A stretch of 45,100 nucleotides of DNA from an uncultured Clostridia bacterium (GCA_904374385.1 CAJFGA010000008.1:1-45100), one strand, 5' to 3'. Shown: positions 1 through 8,656, counted from the stretch's first letter. Translations and numbers: made by a program. Notes: generated from the sequence alone by a model not told the origin.

Positions 1-1427
1 AATACCCTTCTTCGCAGCTTGGCGCGAGCGGCATGAGCGTCGGTCTTCCTGACGGGCAGATGGGCAACTCCGAGGTCGGCCATCTCAATATGGGCGCCGG
101 GCGCATCGTCTATCAAGAATTGACCAAGATCACGAAGGAGATACAGGACGGCGAATTTTTCAAAAACCAAGCTCTCCTCGATGCGATGCAAAATGCAAAA
201 AAGAACGGAAAAAAACTGCATATTTGGGGATTATTGTCCGACGGCGGCGTGCACAGCCACAATACGCATCTCTATGCGCTCCTGCAGATGTGTAAAGAGC
301 AGGGGCTTGCCAACGCCTATGTGCACTGCTTTATGGACGGCAGAGACGTTTCTCCCACCTCGGGTGCCGGCTTCGTGCGCGCCCTGCAGGCGGAAATGGA
401 CAAACTTTCCTTCGGTACGGTCGCCTCTGTCTGCGGCAGATATTATGCGATGGACAGAGATAACCGCTGGGAGCGCGTCGTCAAGGCATACGAAATGCTT
501 ACCATCGGCAACGGCATCCAGGCGGAAGACGCGGCGCAGGCAATAGAGGAATCTTACAAGGCGGACGTGACGGACGAATTTATCCTTCCCACGAACGTTG
601 TGAAGGGCGGCAAACCCGTCGCGCTCGTGGAAAAGGGCGACAGCATCATTTTCTTCAATTTCCGCCCCGACAGGGCGAGGGAAATCACTCGTGCCTTTAC
701 CGAGCCGGATTTCAGCGGCTTTGAACGGAAAACGGGTTATCTTGCGCCCTTCTATGTGTGCTTTACCCAATACGATGCCACTTTCCGTCATGTAGAGGTC
801 GCTTTCAAACCGCAGAGTTTGAAAAATACGCTGGGCGAATACCTCGCTTCCCTCGGCAAAAAACAGCTGCGCATCGCCGAAACGGAAAAATACGCGCACG
901 TTACCTTCTTTTTCAACGGCGGCGTAGAGGCGCCCAACGAAAATGAAGTGCGCGTACTCATCCCTTCGCCGAAGGTCGCCACATACGATTTGAAGCCGGA
1001 GATGAGCGCTTACGAAGTGACGGAAAAGGCGATCGAGCAGCTTTCAACCGGCGAATACGATGCGATGATCCTGAACTTTGCCAACTGCGACATGGTCGGT
1101 CATACGGGCGTATTGGATGCTGCGGAAAAGGCGGTCGCAGCGGTAGACGACTGCGTCGATAAAGTCCTCAAAAAGATTTTGGAAATGGGCGGCGGCGCGC
1201 TCTTGACGGCGGATCACGGCAATGCGGATAAGATGATCGCGGAGGACGGTTCTCCCTTCACCGCGCATACGACCAACCCCGTACCCGTCGTACTCGTCTG
1301 TGACGCTTTGAAAGGCGCCAAACTGCGCGCAGGCGGCGTGCTTGCAGACCTTGCGCCCACCCTGCTCGATATGATGGGACTGCCCGTACCTGCAGAGATG
1401 ACGGGCAAAAGTTTGATCATCCGCTGA
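1..1427 (+). CDS. gpmI: 2,3-bisphosphoglycerate-independent phosphoglycerate mutase, 5' end outside window
   Basis: Interconverts 3- and 2-phosphoglycerate in lower glycolysis, in the cytosol. The frame is open from base 3, and the residues before the track's first Met (YPSSQLGASG) already fit the family, so that Met (base 33) is internal and the true start lies upstream. The motif DGQMGNSEVGHLN carries the serine nucleophile of the alkaline-phosphatase-like domain. GRYYAMDRDNRWERV, FNFRPDRAREITR and the metal site LTADHGNADKM follow in family order. About 474 residues are visible of a usual ~510. It ends at a strong terminator. pgk and tpiA lie 20 kb away rather than next to it. Identification is very secure. 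Confidence 0.97.
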   Translation, partial: YPSSQLGASGMSVGLPDGQMGNSEVGHLNMGAGRIVYQELTKITKEIQDGEFFKNQALLDAMQNAKKNGKKLHIWGLLSDGGVHSHNTHLYALLQMCKEQGLANAYVHCFMDGRDVSPTSGAGFVRALQAEMDKLSFGTVASVCGRYYAMDRDNRWERVVKAYEMLTIGNGIQAEDAAQAIEESYKADVTDEFILPTNVVKGGKPVALVEKGDSIIFFNFRPDRAREITRAFTEPDFSGFERKTGYLAPFYVCFTQYDATFRHVEVAFKPQSLKNTLGEYLASLGKKQLRIAETEKYAHVTFFFNGGVEAPNENEVRVLIPSPKVATYDLKPEMSAYEVTEKAIEQLSTGEYDAMILNFANCDMVGHTGVLDAAEKAVAAVDDCVDKVLKKILEMGGGALLTADHGNADKMIAEDGSPFTAHTTNPVPVVLVCDALKGAKLRAGGVLADLAPTLLDMMGLPVPAEMTGKSLIIR

Positions 1428-1433
1428 TTTATT

Positions 1434-1459
1434 GCCCGCACCTTTCGGTGCGGGCATTT
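1434..1459 (+). terminator. Intrinsic terminator of gpmI
   Basis: A 9-bp perfect stem, GCCCGCACC / GGTGCGGGC, with a TTTC loop is followed by ATTTTCT, six bases after the gpmI stop codon. Confidence 0.9.
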
Positions 1460-1480
1460 TCTGCCAAAGGGCCCGATTAA

Positions 1481-1530
1481 GGCTTCCCCCTAAAAGTGGG
1501 CAAGCTGTCGCTGCAAGTAACTGATGAGGG
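1481..1530 (+). repeat. Degenerate copy of a dispersed two-hairpin intergenic repeat
   Basis: GGCTTCCCCC ... AAGCTGTCGCTGC ... ACTGATGAGGG matches the order and spacing of the cleaner copies at 14405 and 24565, but both internal hairpins are eroded. It lies in the 352-bp gap between gpmI and secG. The rest of the gap (about 1531-1706) holds nothing I recognise apart from a 12-codon ATG frame whose apparent ribosome site is simply the repeat's GATGAGGGG end. Confidence 0.65.
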
Positions 1531-1706
1531 GGCTATGAAAAAAAAGACCGCTCAAGCCGTAAAAAGTTTTTAGATTCGGGCCGTTATCCTTATACTGCCG
1601 CCGCGATTTCGAATAGAGCCGATTTGCAAAAATGTGAGCGATAAATAAAAAGGGAACCCATCGCGAATATTTTTGTAAAAACTTTCAGCAAGCGGCTTGA
1701 AAACGG

Positions 1707-1735
1707 TTGAAAAATCTCCGTGGATATGGTATACT
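1707..1735 (+). promoter_or_regulatory. Sigma-A promoter of the secG-rnr operon
   Basis: TTGAAA, 17-bp spacer, TATACT. It lies 45 bp upstream of the secG start codon. Confidence 0.8.
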
Positions 1736-1779
1736 TATCGAGTATTCTGTAAATAAAGAAAAAATTCGGAGTGATACTA

Positions 1780-2091
1780 ATGCCTGACATGATGTATTTG
1801 ATGTCAAACTTATTGGCGCCTTTGGATAACTACAATCCTTATGCGATCGCCAGATTTATCCTTTTGCTCGTGATGCTCGTTGCCTCGATCGTGGCGATCG
1901 TCATCGTGCTCATCCAGCCCGGCAACTCTACGGGTATCGATGCGCTCGGCGGTTCGAGCGAGACCTTTTTCGGCAAGAACAAGGGCAGATCGTTCGAGAG
2001 CAAAATGAAGAGATGGACGGTCATTGCCCTCGTCGTACTCGCGGTTCTCGCGGTCGCGTTCTACATTTTGCAGATCGGCGTGGGTGCATGA
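1780..2091 (+). CDS. secG: Preprotein translocase subunit SecG
   Basis: Small membrane subunit of the SecYEG channel. The 103-aa product has two transmembrane segments (about residues 17-41 and 77-99). Between them lies the SecG hallmark, VLIQPGN...GIDALGGSSETFFGK. The track starts at a GTG at 1771, but GGAG at 1768-1771 sits 8 bases before the ATG at 1780, so I use that ATG. It is followed by rnr and smpB, an order widely conserved in Bacillota. The loop and length are typical. Confidence 0.95.
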   Translation: MPDMMYLMSNLLAPLDNYNPYAIARFILLLVMLVASIVAIVIVLIQPGNSTGIDALGGSSETFFGKNKGRSFESKMKRWTVIALVVLAVLAVAFYILQIGVGA

Positions 2092-2112
2092 CTCCAATTC
2101 GGGATGATTAAA

Positions 2113-2150
2113 AAGGCGGCTGTTCGCAAGGATGGCCGCCTTATTTTATT
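2113..2150 (+). terminator. Terminator/attenuator between secG and rnr
   Basis: Stem AAGGCGGC / GCCGCCTT with a 14-nt loop, then TATTTTATTATTTTTT. It lies only 18 bp before the rnr start, so rnr is probably expressed by partial read-through. Confidence 0.7.
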
Positions 2151-2167
2151 ATTTTTTGGAGAAAACG

Positions 2168-4246
2168 ATGTCCGCAAGGGAAGAACTCATTCAAAAATTT
2201 CATAGCGGTGAACTGCAATATAAAAAAGAAAGCGAGATCTGCCGCCTTTTGGGCATATCCGCCCGCTCCGGAAGGGACGCCGTTGCCGCCGTACTATCCG
2301 ATCTGCTGCGTGCCGGCGATATCGTACGCGACGAGCGCGGCCGGTTCGTCACCCCCGAAAAGCTTTCCCTGATTCGGGGGATTTTGCACGGCAATGAGCG
2401 CGGATACGCCTTTCTCGAAAGAGAGGGGGGAGAGGATCTGTTCATTCCGCACCGCGCCCTGCACGGTGCGCAGCATAAAGACGAGGTCTTTGCCAAAATC
2501 GTGGGCGGCGAACGCGGCGACGAGGCGGAGGTGTATGCCGTATTAAGCCGCGGAGTCAAGGAGCTTGCCGGCACGTTTTATAAGGAAGAACGCGGCGGCT
2601 GCGTTTCGCCCGACGATAAAAAATACTTTGAAGATATCCGCATCGTCGGCGGAAAGAAACGCGCCTTTTCTGGCGAAAAAGTATTCGTAAAGATCAAAAA
2701 CTGGCCGGAGGGCAGGAAGCCGGAGGGAGAAATCGAAGAGGTCTTGGGCCGAGGCGGAGAGCTTTCCGTCGAGGAGGAGGCGCTCATCAAAACGGCGGGG
2801 CTTGCAGAGGAATTTCCGCAGAAAGCGCTTGCCGAAGCCCGCCGCGTCGCAGCGGAAAAGATGCCCCTCGGGGGCAGAAGAGATTGCACAAACGAATTGA
2901 CGATCACCATAGACGGCGAAGACGCCCGCGATTTTGACGATGCGATCGGCGTTACGCGCGAAGGGGAAAATTTTTTGCTGCGCGTGCACATCGCCGACGT
3001 CACGCATTATGTCCGCCGCGGCGGCGCGCTCGACAAGGAAGCCTATGCGCGCGGCACCAGCGTCTATTTTCCCGACCGCGTCCTGCCCATGCTGCCCGTC
3101 GAACTTTCCAATGGCGTATGTTCTCTCAAAGAGGGGGAGGACAGGCTGACGCTCTCCTGCTTTATGAAGGTGGATGCAAAGGGCAGGGTCATAGATACCG
3201 AGATCGCCGAAGCGATCATCCGTTCCCGCAACCGCATGACGTATTCAGACGTGACGAAAATTTTGGAGGGGGATAGGGCTCTGTGCGATCGCTATGCGCA
3301 TTTGGTTCCCATGCTGCACGATGCCGCGGCGCTCGCCGAGATCCTCATCCAAAAGCGCGCGGCGCGCGGCAGTATCGACCTCGATGTAAAGGAGGCGAAG
3401 ATCGCCGTCGAAAACGGAGCAATAACCGTCGGAGAATATGTGCGCACGATCTCCCATCGCATGATCGAAGAATTTATGATCCTCGCCAATGAAACGGTCG
3501 CCGCATTTATGGCGGCATACGAAATGCCCTTTATCTACCGCGTACACGAAAAACCTTCCGAAGAAAAGGCTGCGGCCTTCAAAGCGTATTTGAGCGAGTT
3601 GGGCATCCGGGCAATTTTTCGTCCCGAAAACGTGCGGCCGGGCGAGTACGGCAAGATCCTCGAAGGTTTGCGGGGCGCGCAAAGTCCCATGTGCCATGTG
3701 GTCAACCGCGTCATGCTCCGCTCCATGTCTAAAGCGCGGTATAGCGATCAAAACAGCGGGCATTTCGGTTTGGCGTCCGATTGTTACTGCCATTTTACTT
3801 CGCCGATCCGCCGCTATCCGGACCTTCTCATCCACCACATCATCAAATTGGTGCTTGAGGGGCAGGCGGGGGAAGCGCAGCGGTTTGAAAGTTTTGTGGG
3901 CGGCGCGGCGCTCCGCTGTTCGGAAACGGAGCGCCGCGCAGACGAAGCCGAGCGCGCCGTAGACGAGCTGTATAAGGTTTGGTATATGCGCGAACATCTC
4001 GGCGAAATGTTTGAGGGTGTCGTGTCGGGCGTCACGGCGTTTGCCGTATTTGTCGAGTTGCCCAATACGGTGGAAGGGCGCATCAGGATAGAGAACCTTC
4101 CGCCTGACGATTACATTTTTATCGAACAAAAATACATGCTCAAGGGCGAACGCCGCGCCTTTAAAATCGGCGATGCCATCAAAATCACCGTCGCCGCATG
4201 CGATATCGGCACAAGGAAGTGCGATTTTCTTTTGGCGGAAGAATAA
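2168..4246 (+). CDS. rnr: Ribonuclease R
   Basis: Processive 3'-to-5' exoribonuclease that degrades structured RNA and works with tmRNA-SmpB in clearing stalled mRNAs. The 692-aa product has an N-terminal winged-helix region (about 1-65), cold-shock domains with GxxxGNERGYAF and EDLFIP, then the RNB catalytic domain with GEDARDFDDAIG (about 249-260) supplying the metal-binding aspartates. YCHFTSPIRRYPDLL marks the RNB core, and an S1 domain ends the protein (GVTAFAVFVELPN). The ATG at 2168 has GGAG six bases upstream; the track's start at 2132 is inside the preceding terminator. Position between secG and smpB supports the call. Confidence 0.96.
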   Translation: MSAREELIQKFHSGELQYKKESEICRLLGISARSGRDAVAAVLSDLLRAGDIVRDERGRFVTPEKLSLIRGILHGNERGYAFLEREGGEDLFIPHRALHGAQHKDEVFAKIVGGERGDEAEVYAVLSRGVKELAGTFYKEERGGCVSPDDKKYFEDIRIVGGKKRAFSGEKVFVKIKNWPEGRKPEGEIEEVLGRGGELSVEEEALIKTAGLAEEFPQKALAEARRVAAEKMPLGGRRDCTNELTITIDGEDARDFDDAIGVTREGENFLLRVHIADVTHYVRRGGALDKEAYARGTSVYFPDRVLPMLPVELSNGVCSLKEGEDRLTLSCFMKVDAKGRVIDTEIAEAIIRSRNRMTYSDVTKILEGDRALCDRYAHLVPMLHDAAALAEILIQKRAARGSIDLDVKEAKIAVENGAITVGEYVRTISHRMIEEFMILANETVAAFMAAYEMPFIYRVHEKPSEEKAAAFKAYLSELGIRAIFRPENVRPGEYGKILEGLRGAQSPMCHVVNRVMLRSMSKARYSDQNSGHFGLASDCYCHFTSPIRRYPDLLIHHIIKLVLEGQAGEAQRFESFVGGAALRCSETERRADEAERAVDELYKVWYMREHLGEMFEGVVSGVTAFAVFVELPNTVEGRIRIENLPPDDYIFIEQKYMLKGERRAFKIGDAIKITVAACDIGTRKCDFLLAEE

Positions 4247-4283
4247 TTCGTCCCAAAAGCTATCTCTTTCCCCGAAAATGTGC

Positions 4284-4289
4284 TATAAT
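4284..4289 (+). promoter_or_regulatory. Extended -10 promoter before the GNAT gene
   Basis: TGCTATAAT is an extended -10. The -35 at 17 bp (TATCTC) is poor. The start codon follows 30 bp downstream. This suggests the GNAT-smpB pair has its own promoter within the rnr operon. Confidence 0.6.
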
Positions 4290-4318
4290 ATTGATTGCGC
4301 GGCGGAAAGGAGTATAGC

Positions 4319-4822
4319 ATGCAATTTGAACTATGCGAATGGCGCGAATCCCTTGCGGATTCGCTCGTGGAGAGCGCGAACGACGCGCGCATCGGGCGGT
4401 ATATGCGGAACGGTTTTCCGTATCCCTATACGCCCGCCGACGCGCGCGCATTTATTGCCGCGGCGCGCGCCTGCGGAGAGGATCATAAAAACCGTGCCAT
4501 CGTTGCGGACGGCCGCGCGGTGGGCGGCATCGGCCTTACGCGTCTGGGCGATGTGTATCGCAAGAGCGCGGAGATCGGCTACTGGCTCACGCCTGCCTGT
4601 TGGGGCAAGGGGATCATGACGGAAGCGGTGGGGCAGATGTGTGCCATGGGCTTTGCCGATATGGATATCGTACGCATCTTTGCGGAAGTATTTGCGCCCA
4701 ACCTCGCGTCGCAGCGGGTGCTGGAAAAATGCGGTTTTGCCTTGGAAGGCAGAAAGCGCAAGAGCGTCTATAAGGGCGGTGCGTTTTGCGACAGCGTCGT
4801 GTATGCGCTCGTAAAGGATTAA
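4319..4822 (+). CDS. GNAT-family N-acetyltransferase, RimJ/RimL-like
   Basis: Predicted acetyl-CoA-dependent acetyltransferase of 167 aa. Features of the RimJ/RimL type: an N-terminal IGRYMRNGFPYPYT segment, the strand-turn GGIGLTRLGDVYRKSAEIGYWL, the acetyl-CoA loop CWGKGIMTEAV (a QxxGxG/A-like site), and the closing NLASQRVLEKCGFALEGR. The substrate cannot be read from sequence; ribosomal proteins, other proteins or small amines are all possible. The ATG at 4319 has AAAGGAG six bases upstream; the track's 4295 start is a TTG before that site. It interrupts the usual rnr-smpB adjacency and ends 4 bp before smpB. Confidence 0.88.
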   Translation: MQFELCEWRESLADSLVESANDARIGRYMRNGFPYPYTPADARAFIAAARACGEDHKNRAIVADGRAVGGIGLTRLGDVYRKSAEIGYWLTPACWGKGIMTEAVGQMCAMGFADMDIVRIFAEVFAPNLASQRVLEKCGFALEGRKRKSVYKGGAFCDSVVYALVKD

Positions 4823-4826
4823 AATC

Positions 4827-5276
4827 ATGAAGATTATCGCGGTCAATAAGTCGGCCTCCTTCGAATATTTCATCGAAGAAAAGTTTGAGGCGGGCATCGT
4901 GCTCGAAGGGAGCGAAGTCAAGTCTATACGCAAAAATAACTGCAGCCTGAACGATTCCTTCTGTTTTGTCCGCAAGGGCGAAGCGGTGTTGAAAAACATG
5001 CACATCGCCGTTTACGATAAGAGCGGCGCATTCAATACCCGCGATTCGCGGCGGGACAGGAAGCTCCTGCTCCATAAATCGGAGATCGCCAAAATCGTCG
5101 GCAAAGTCAATGAAAAGGGTTATACGCTCGTGCCCGTGAAAATCTATTTTAAGGATTCGCTCGTAAAAGTGGAGGTCGCGCTTTGCCGCGGCAAACATAC
5201 CTATGACAAAAAGCAGAGCCTCAAAGAAAAGGATCTGCAGCGCGACGCCGAGCGGCGCATCCGCGAATATACCTAA
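4827..5276 (+). CDS. smpB: SsrA-binding protein SmpB
   Basis: Binds tmRNA and brings it to ribosomes stalled on broken mRNAs (trans-translation). The 149-aa length is typical. The OB-fold signature GIVLEGSEVKSIR is near residues 24-36, followed by LKNMHIAVYDK, LLLHKSEI and the conserved GKHTYDKKQSLKEKD, with a basic C-terminal tail that enters the decoding centre. AAAGGA precedes the ATG. It lies 4 bp after the GNAT gene and is probably co-transcribed with it. The tmRNA gene itself is not in the gap that follows. Confidence 0.97.
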   Translation: MKIIAVNKSASFEYFIEEKFEAGIVLEGSEVKSIRKNNCSLNDSFCFVRKGEAVLKNMHIAVYDKSGAFNTRDSRRDRKLLLHKSEIAKIVGKVNEKGYTLVPVKIYFKDSLVKVEVALCRGKHTYDKKQSLKEKDLQRDAERRIREYT

Positions 5277-5320
5277 CTCTATTTTATTGCATTCATTTTC
5301 TTTTAAGGAGTTGACATTTT

Positions 5321-6592
5321 ATGGCTTACAAAAAGGATACCATCTGTGTGCAGGGCGGTTACCGCCCGAAAACGGGCGAGAGCCGCATCCCGCCCATCAG
5401 TCAAAGCACTACCTATTTCTATGAAAAGACGCAGGATATGGCGGATCTTTTCGACTTGAAAGCGGACGGTTATTTTTATACCCGCCTCGCCAATCCCACC
5501 GTCGCCGCGTTTGAGGGCAAGGTCACCGAGCTCGAGGGGGGCGTTGCGGGGGTCGGCTGCGCTTCGGGCATGGCGGCGTCCATGCTCGCCGCGTTTACCG
5601 TCTGCGGCGCGGGGGACAACATCGTCTCTTCCTCCGCGATCTATGGCGGCACTTTCAATCTGTTTGCGGTCACGCTGCCTAAACTCGGCATCGAAACGCG
5701 CTTTTTCGACCCCGATGCACCCGCCGAAGAGATCGAAAAGCTTATCGACGATAGAACAAAGATCATCTTCACGGAAACGATCGCCAATCCCGCGATCAAG
5801 ATCCTCGACTTTGACAAGATCGCCTCGATCGCTAAAAAGTACGGCGTACTGTTCTTTGTAGACAATACCCTCGCCACGCCCGTCTTGTGCCGCCCGTTTG
5901 AATGGGGCGCCAACGTCGTCATTCATTCCACGAGCAAATATATGGACGGACATGCGGCGGCGCTCGGCGGCATGATCGTGGACGGCGGTAACTTTAATTT
6001 TAAGGGCAATCCCCGCTATGCATCCTTCAACGAGCCGGATGAAAGTTATCACGGGCTCGTGTATGCCGATCTGCCCGCGGCGCAGTTCGCCACAAAATGC
6101 CGCGTGCAGATGATGCGCGATATGGGCGCGATGATGAGCCCGCAAAACGCCTTTTTGAGCTGGCTGGGGGCGGATACGCTCGCACTTCGCATGGAGCGCC
6201 ATTCTTCCAACGCCAAAAAGGTGGCGGCATATCTTTCCAAGCATCCCAAGATCGACTGGGTCTGGCACGCTTCGCTGCCCGACAATAAATACCATGCCCT
6301 CGCCGAAAAGTACCTGCCAGACGGGCAGGGCGGCATGCTCAGCTTCGGCATCAAGGGCGACGTCGCACAGGCGGCAAAGTTCATGGAGGCGTTAAAACTC
6401 ATTACGCAGGAAACGCACGTTGCCGACGTGCGCAGCTGCGTCCTGCATCCCGCATCCACCACGCACCGCCAGCTCACCAAAGAAGAGCTGGAACAGGCCG
6501 GCGTGCCCGAGAATCTCGTGCGCCTTTCCGTCGGCATCGAAAATCCCGACGATATCATCGCCGATCTCGAACAGGCACTGTCGCACGTCTGA
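5321..6592 (+). CDS. metY: O-acetylhomoserine sulfhydrylase (Cys/Met-metabolism PLP enzyme)
   Basis: Predicted to make homocysteine from O-acetylhomoserine and sulfide. The 423-aa length and motifs are those of the MetY branch: PPISQSTTY, YTRLANPTVAAFE, GCASGMAAS, AIYGGTFNLF, and the PLP-binding lysine in HSTSKYMDGHAAALGG (about K206). ADVRSCVLHPASTTHRQL is at the C-terminal substrate site. AAGGAG lies 10 bases before the ATG. The acetyl-type MetA encoded downstream would supply its substrate. A methionine gamma-lyase activity cannot be excluded from motifs alone. The 44-bp gap after smpB holds no SAM riboswitch or clear promoter. Confidence 0.9.
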   Translation: MAYKKDTICVQGGYRPKTGESRIPPISQSTTYFYEKTQDMADLFDLKADGYFYTRLANPTVAAFEGKVTELEGGVAGVGCASGMAASMLAAFTVCGAGDNIVSSSAIYGGTFNLFAVTLPKLGIETRFFDPDAPAEEIEKLIDDRTKIIFTETIANPAIKILDFDKIASIAKKYGVLFFVDNTLATPVLCRPFEWGANVVIHSTSKYMDGHAAALGGMIVDGGNFNFKGNPRYASFNEPDESYHGLVYADLPAAQFATKCRVQMMRDMGAMMSPQNAFLSWLGADTLALRMERHSSNAKKVAAYLSKHPKIDWVWHASLPDNKYHALAEKYLPDGQGGMLSFGIKGDVAQAAKFMEALKLITQETHVADVRSCVLHPASTTHRQLTKEELEQAGVPENLVRLSVGIENPDDIIADLEQALSHV

Positions 6593-6610
6593 TAAAAACG
6601 CGGTCTTCCG

Positions 6611-6633
6611 CCGCGCCCTTTTGAAAGGCGCGG
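6611..6633 (+). other. Intercistronic hairpin after metY
   Basis: CCGCGCC / GGCGCGG with a 9-nt loop and no U-run. It may be a processing or attenuation element between metY and the lipoprotein gene. Confidence 0.45.
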
Positions 6634-6659
6634 CGGAGAGGGCCGTTTTGAGGGGCCAT

Positions 6660-7076
6660 ATGAAAAAAAAGTTGACTGCATTTGTTGCGTGCGTTATCGC
6701 TCTGTGCTGTATAGCGGCCTTGATGGGCTGTGCGGAAACTTTGTCCGAAGTCGGGGAATGGAAACTTTCGTTTTTTGGCGACGGAGATAAAAATTATTCT
6801 GTCGGAGACGAATACTTGGGAAATAAAGTGACGGAAACTTTGTATTCCTGCACGTTTGACGGAGCCGAATACAAAGTCTTTCATAACGGCACGGTCATCC
6901 GGGAGGGAAGTTATTCGGCGGAAAATGCGGGCGAAAAATCTGTTTTGCTCGCATTGAACGACGGCGGCGCCCGGCTCTACTGGAATTTGGGTGTGGAAAT
7001 GCAGGCCGACGGTAGAGAAACTTTGCGTATCATCGCAGAAATAGGTGGGAAAACGGTTTGTTTTATCCCCGCATAA
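6660..7076 (+). CDS. Small predicted lipoprotein of unknown function
   Basis: The 138-aa product begins with a lipoprotein signal: KKK, a hydrophobic stretch, and the lipobox ALMGC (Cys about 23), so it should be anchored outside the membrane. The rest looks like a small beta-rich domain (WKLSFFGDGDKNYSVGDEY, YSCTFDGAEYKVFHNG, GKTVCFIPA) that I cannot place in a family. The track extends the frame upstream into metY; the ATG at 6660 with GAGGGG just before it and the signal peptide immediately after it decide the start. It sits between metY and metA with short gaps, so co-transcription is likely, but a role in methionine metabolism is not shown. Confidence 0.75.
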   Translation: MKKKLTAFVACVIALCCIAALMGCAETLSEVGEWKLSFFGDGDKNYSVGDEYLGNKVTETLYSCTFDGAEYKVFHNGTVIREGSYSAENAGEKSVLLALNDGGARLYWNLGVEMQADGRETLRIIAEIGGKTVCFIPA

Positions 7077-7122
7077 ACAACATAGCAACAACGTCAATTC
7101 GGCACAAAGGAGAGAAAAGTCA

Positions 7123-8031
7123 ATGCCTATCGTAATTCCGCAGGATATCCCCGCTTACTCCGTTTTGAAAGAGGAAAATATTTTTGTCATGAACGACGAA
7201 CGCGCTTTCTCGCAGGATATCCGTCCCCTCGAGATCGCCATATTGAACCTCATGCCGACCAAGGTGGAAACGGAAACGCAGTTCATGCGCCTTCTCTCCA
7301 ATTCGCCTCTGCAAGTCAACGTAACGCTCATTTACACGGAATCGTACAAGAGTAAAAATACGGCGGCGGCGCATCTCGAGCGTTTTTATAAAAAGTTTGA
7401 CGATATAAAAGATAAACATTTCGACGGCATGATCATCACCGGCGCGCCCGTCGAAACGATGGCATTCGAGCAGGTCGCCTATTGGGAAGAGCTGAAAAAG
7501 CTGTTCGACTTTGCGGAAAAAAAGGTGACCAGTACCATCTATATCTGTTGGGGCGCGCAGGCGGCGCTTTACTATCATTACGGCATCGAAAAACATCTTC
7601 TGCCCGAAAAACTGTTCGGCGTATTTCCGCACAAAAAATATCTCGAACAGCATGACCCTCTCTTGAAGGGGATCGACGACGTCTTTTATGTCCCGCACTC
7701 CCGCCACACGACGGTGTACAGGGAAGATGCAAAAAAGGCGGACGATCTCGTCATCCTTTGCGATGCAGGCGAAGAGGTGGGACTTTCCATCGCCAAATCT
7801 AAAGACAATAAAAAGATCTTTCTGATGGGGCATATGGAGTACGACCGCAATACGCTCAAAACGGAGTACGAGCGCGACCTCGCCAAGGGGCTTCCCATCA
7901 AGCCTCCCTGTCACTATTTTGCGGATGAAAGCTGTACGGCGGTCAACGTCACTTGGACGAGCGCCGCAAATCTGTTTTATACAAACTGGCTCAACTATTA
8001 CGTCTATCAGGTCACGCCATTTAAATTTTGA
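7123..8031 (+). CDS. metA: Homoserine O-acetyltransferase, MetA type
   Basis: Activates homoserine for methionine synthesis. The 302-aa product shows the MetA fold: LNLMPTKVETETQFMRLL, the catalytic cysteine in YICWGAQAAL (Cys142), and the His/Glu pair in GHMEYDRNTL. Counting from the ATG at 7123 gives Glu at position 111 in TGAPVETM. In this family Glu111 goes with acetyl-CoA use and Gly111 with succinyl-CoA, so this is annotated as an acetyltransferase, in agreement with metY upstream. AAAGGAG lies about 10 bases before the ATG; the longer track start at 7045 overlaps the lipoprotein gene. Confidence 0.95.
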   Translation: MPIVIPQDIPAYSVLKEENIFVMNDERAFSQDIRPLEIAILNLMPTKVETETQFMRLLSNSPLQVNVTLIYTESYKSKNTAAAHLERFYKKFDDIKDKHFDGMIITGAPVETMAFEQVAYWEELKKLFDFAEKKVTSTIYICWGAQAALYYHYGIEKHLLPEKLFGVFPHKKYLEQHDPLLKGIDDVFYVPHSRHTTVYREDAKKADDLVILCDAGEEVGLSIAKSKDNKKIFLMGHMEYDRNTLKTEYERDLAKGLPIKPPCHYFADESCTAVNVTWTSAANLFYTNWLNYYVYQVTPFKF

Positions 8032-8038
8032 TTTCGGC

Positions 8039-8067
8039 TTGACAGATCTCCCTTTCTGTGATACCAT
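8039..8067 (+). promoter_or_regulatory. Probable promoter of the 165-aa membrane protein gene
   Basis: TTGACA, 17-bp spacer, TACCAT. It begins 8 bp after the metA stop codon. Confidence 0.55.
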
Positions 8068-8111
8068 ATATTCAGCAAGCCGTGCAGTGCGGCAATAGGG
8101 AGGGAATATTG

Positions 8112-8609
8112 ATGGAAACAGTTGTCATGCATCCGTCATACGGGAAGATAACGTATACGGAAAGTTTTTGGACAGGAAAAAAGAGCCTCTTTATCGCGGA
8201 TAAAGAGGCGTTAAAATTGTCGCGTAAATCATTCCGGACGGAGGACGGTGCTTATATGGAGGTCAAGGGCAATTTCATGACGGGCGCCGTACTGCATGCG
8301 GGAGGGGAAGCGATCAGGCTGACGCCCGCTGTAAAGTGGTATGAGATCGTTCTGTCCGTGCTGCCTTTCCTGCTCGTCATGGTATGGGGCAATACTCCGG
8401 CGCTCTTCGCAATTGTGCCGATCGTCGGCGGAGCTATCGGCGGGGCGATCGGCGGGGCGATCGGCGGCATATTTTTTGTCGTCAACCTGTATAGTTTGCG
8501 GGCGGTGCACAAGGTTTGGCTGAAGGTCGTCATTTCTGTCGGTATGTTGGCGCTCTGTTTCGTCATTTGCTTCCTCGTCGCGGTGCTGATCCTGCAGATT
8601 TCTGCGTAA
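8112..8609 (+). CDS. Membrane protein of unknown function with glycine-rich segment
   Basis: The 165-aa product has a soluble N-terminal half (about 1-75; beta-rich, GKITYTESFWTGKKSLFI) and three hydrophobic stretches (about 78-95, 97-127, 135-163). The middle one contains three GGAI units encoded by a tandem GGGGCGATCGGC repeat, prone to copy-number slippage. I do not recognise the family. GGGAGGG seven bases before the ATG at 8112 decides the start over the track's 8058. It is flanked by its own promoter and terminator, so it is probably monocistronic. Confidence 0.75.
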   Translation: METVVMHPSYGKITYTESFWTGKKSLFIADKEALKLSRKSFRTEDGAYMEVKGNFMTGAVLHAGGEAIRLTPAVKWYEIVLSVLPFLLVMVWGNTPALFAIVPIVGGAIGGAIGGAIGGIFFVVNLYSLRAVHKVWLKVVISVGMLALCFVICFLVAVLILQISA

Positions 8610-8621
8610 AACAGTATAAAA

Positions 8622-8656
8622 AAGGGCGGTATGGGCTTCTTCATACCGCCTTTTGC
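8622..8656 (+). terminator. Intrinsic terminator
   Basis: A 9-bp perfect stem, GGCGGTATG / CATACCGCC, is followed by TTTTGCGTTTT. Confidence 0.9.

Noticed and set aside
1533-1571. 12-codon ORF after the first dispersed repeat
   Set aside because: Its ribosome site is the repeat tail and the peptide (MKKKTAQAVKSF) is too short to support.
1590-1790. 66-aa minus-strand ORF in the gpmI-secG gap
   Set aside because: It crosses the secG promoter and ribosome site and has no start signals of its own.
5277-5320. SAM riboswitch before metY
   Set aside because: The gap is 44 bp, too short, with no S-box-like motifs.
8428-8468. Tandem GGGGCGATCGGC units as a CRISPR or regulatory repeat
   Set aside because: They are in-frame codons for GGAI units in a membrane helix, with no spacers.
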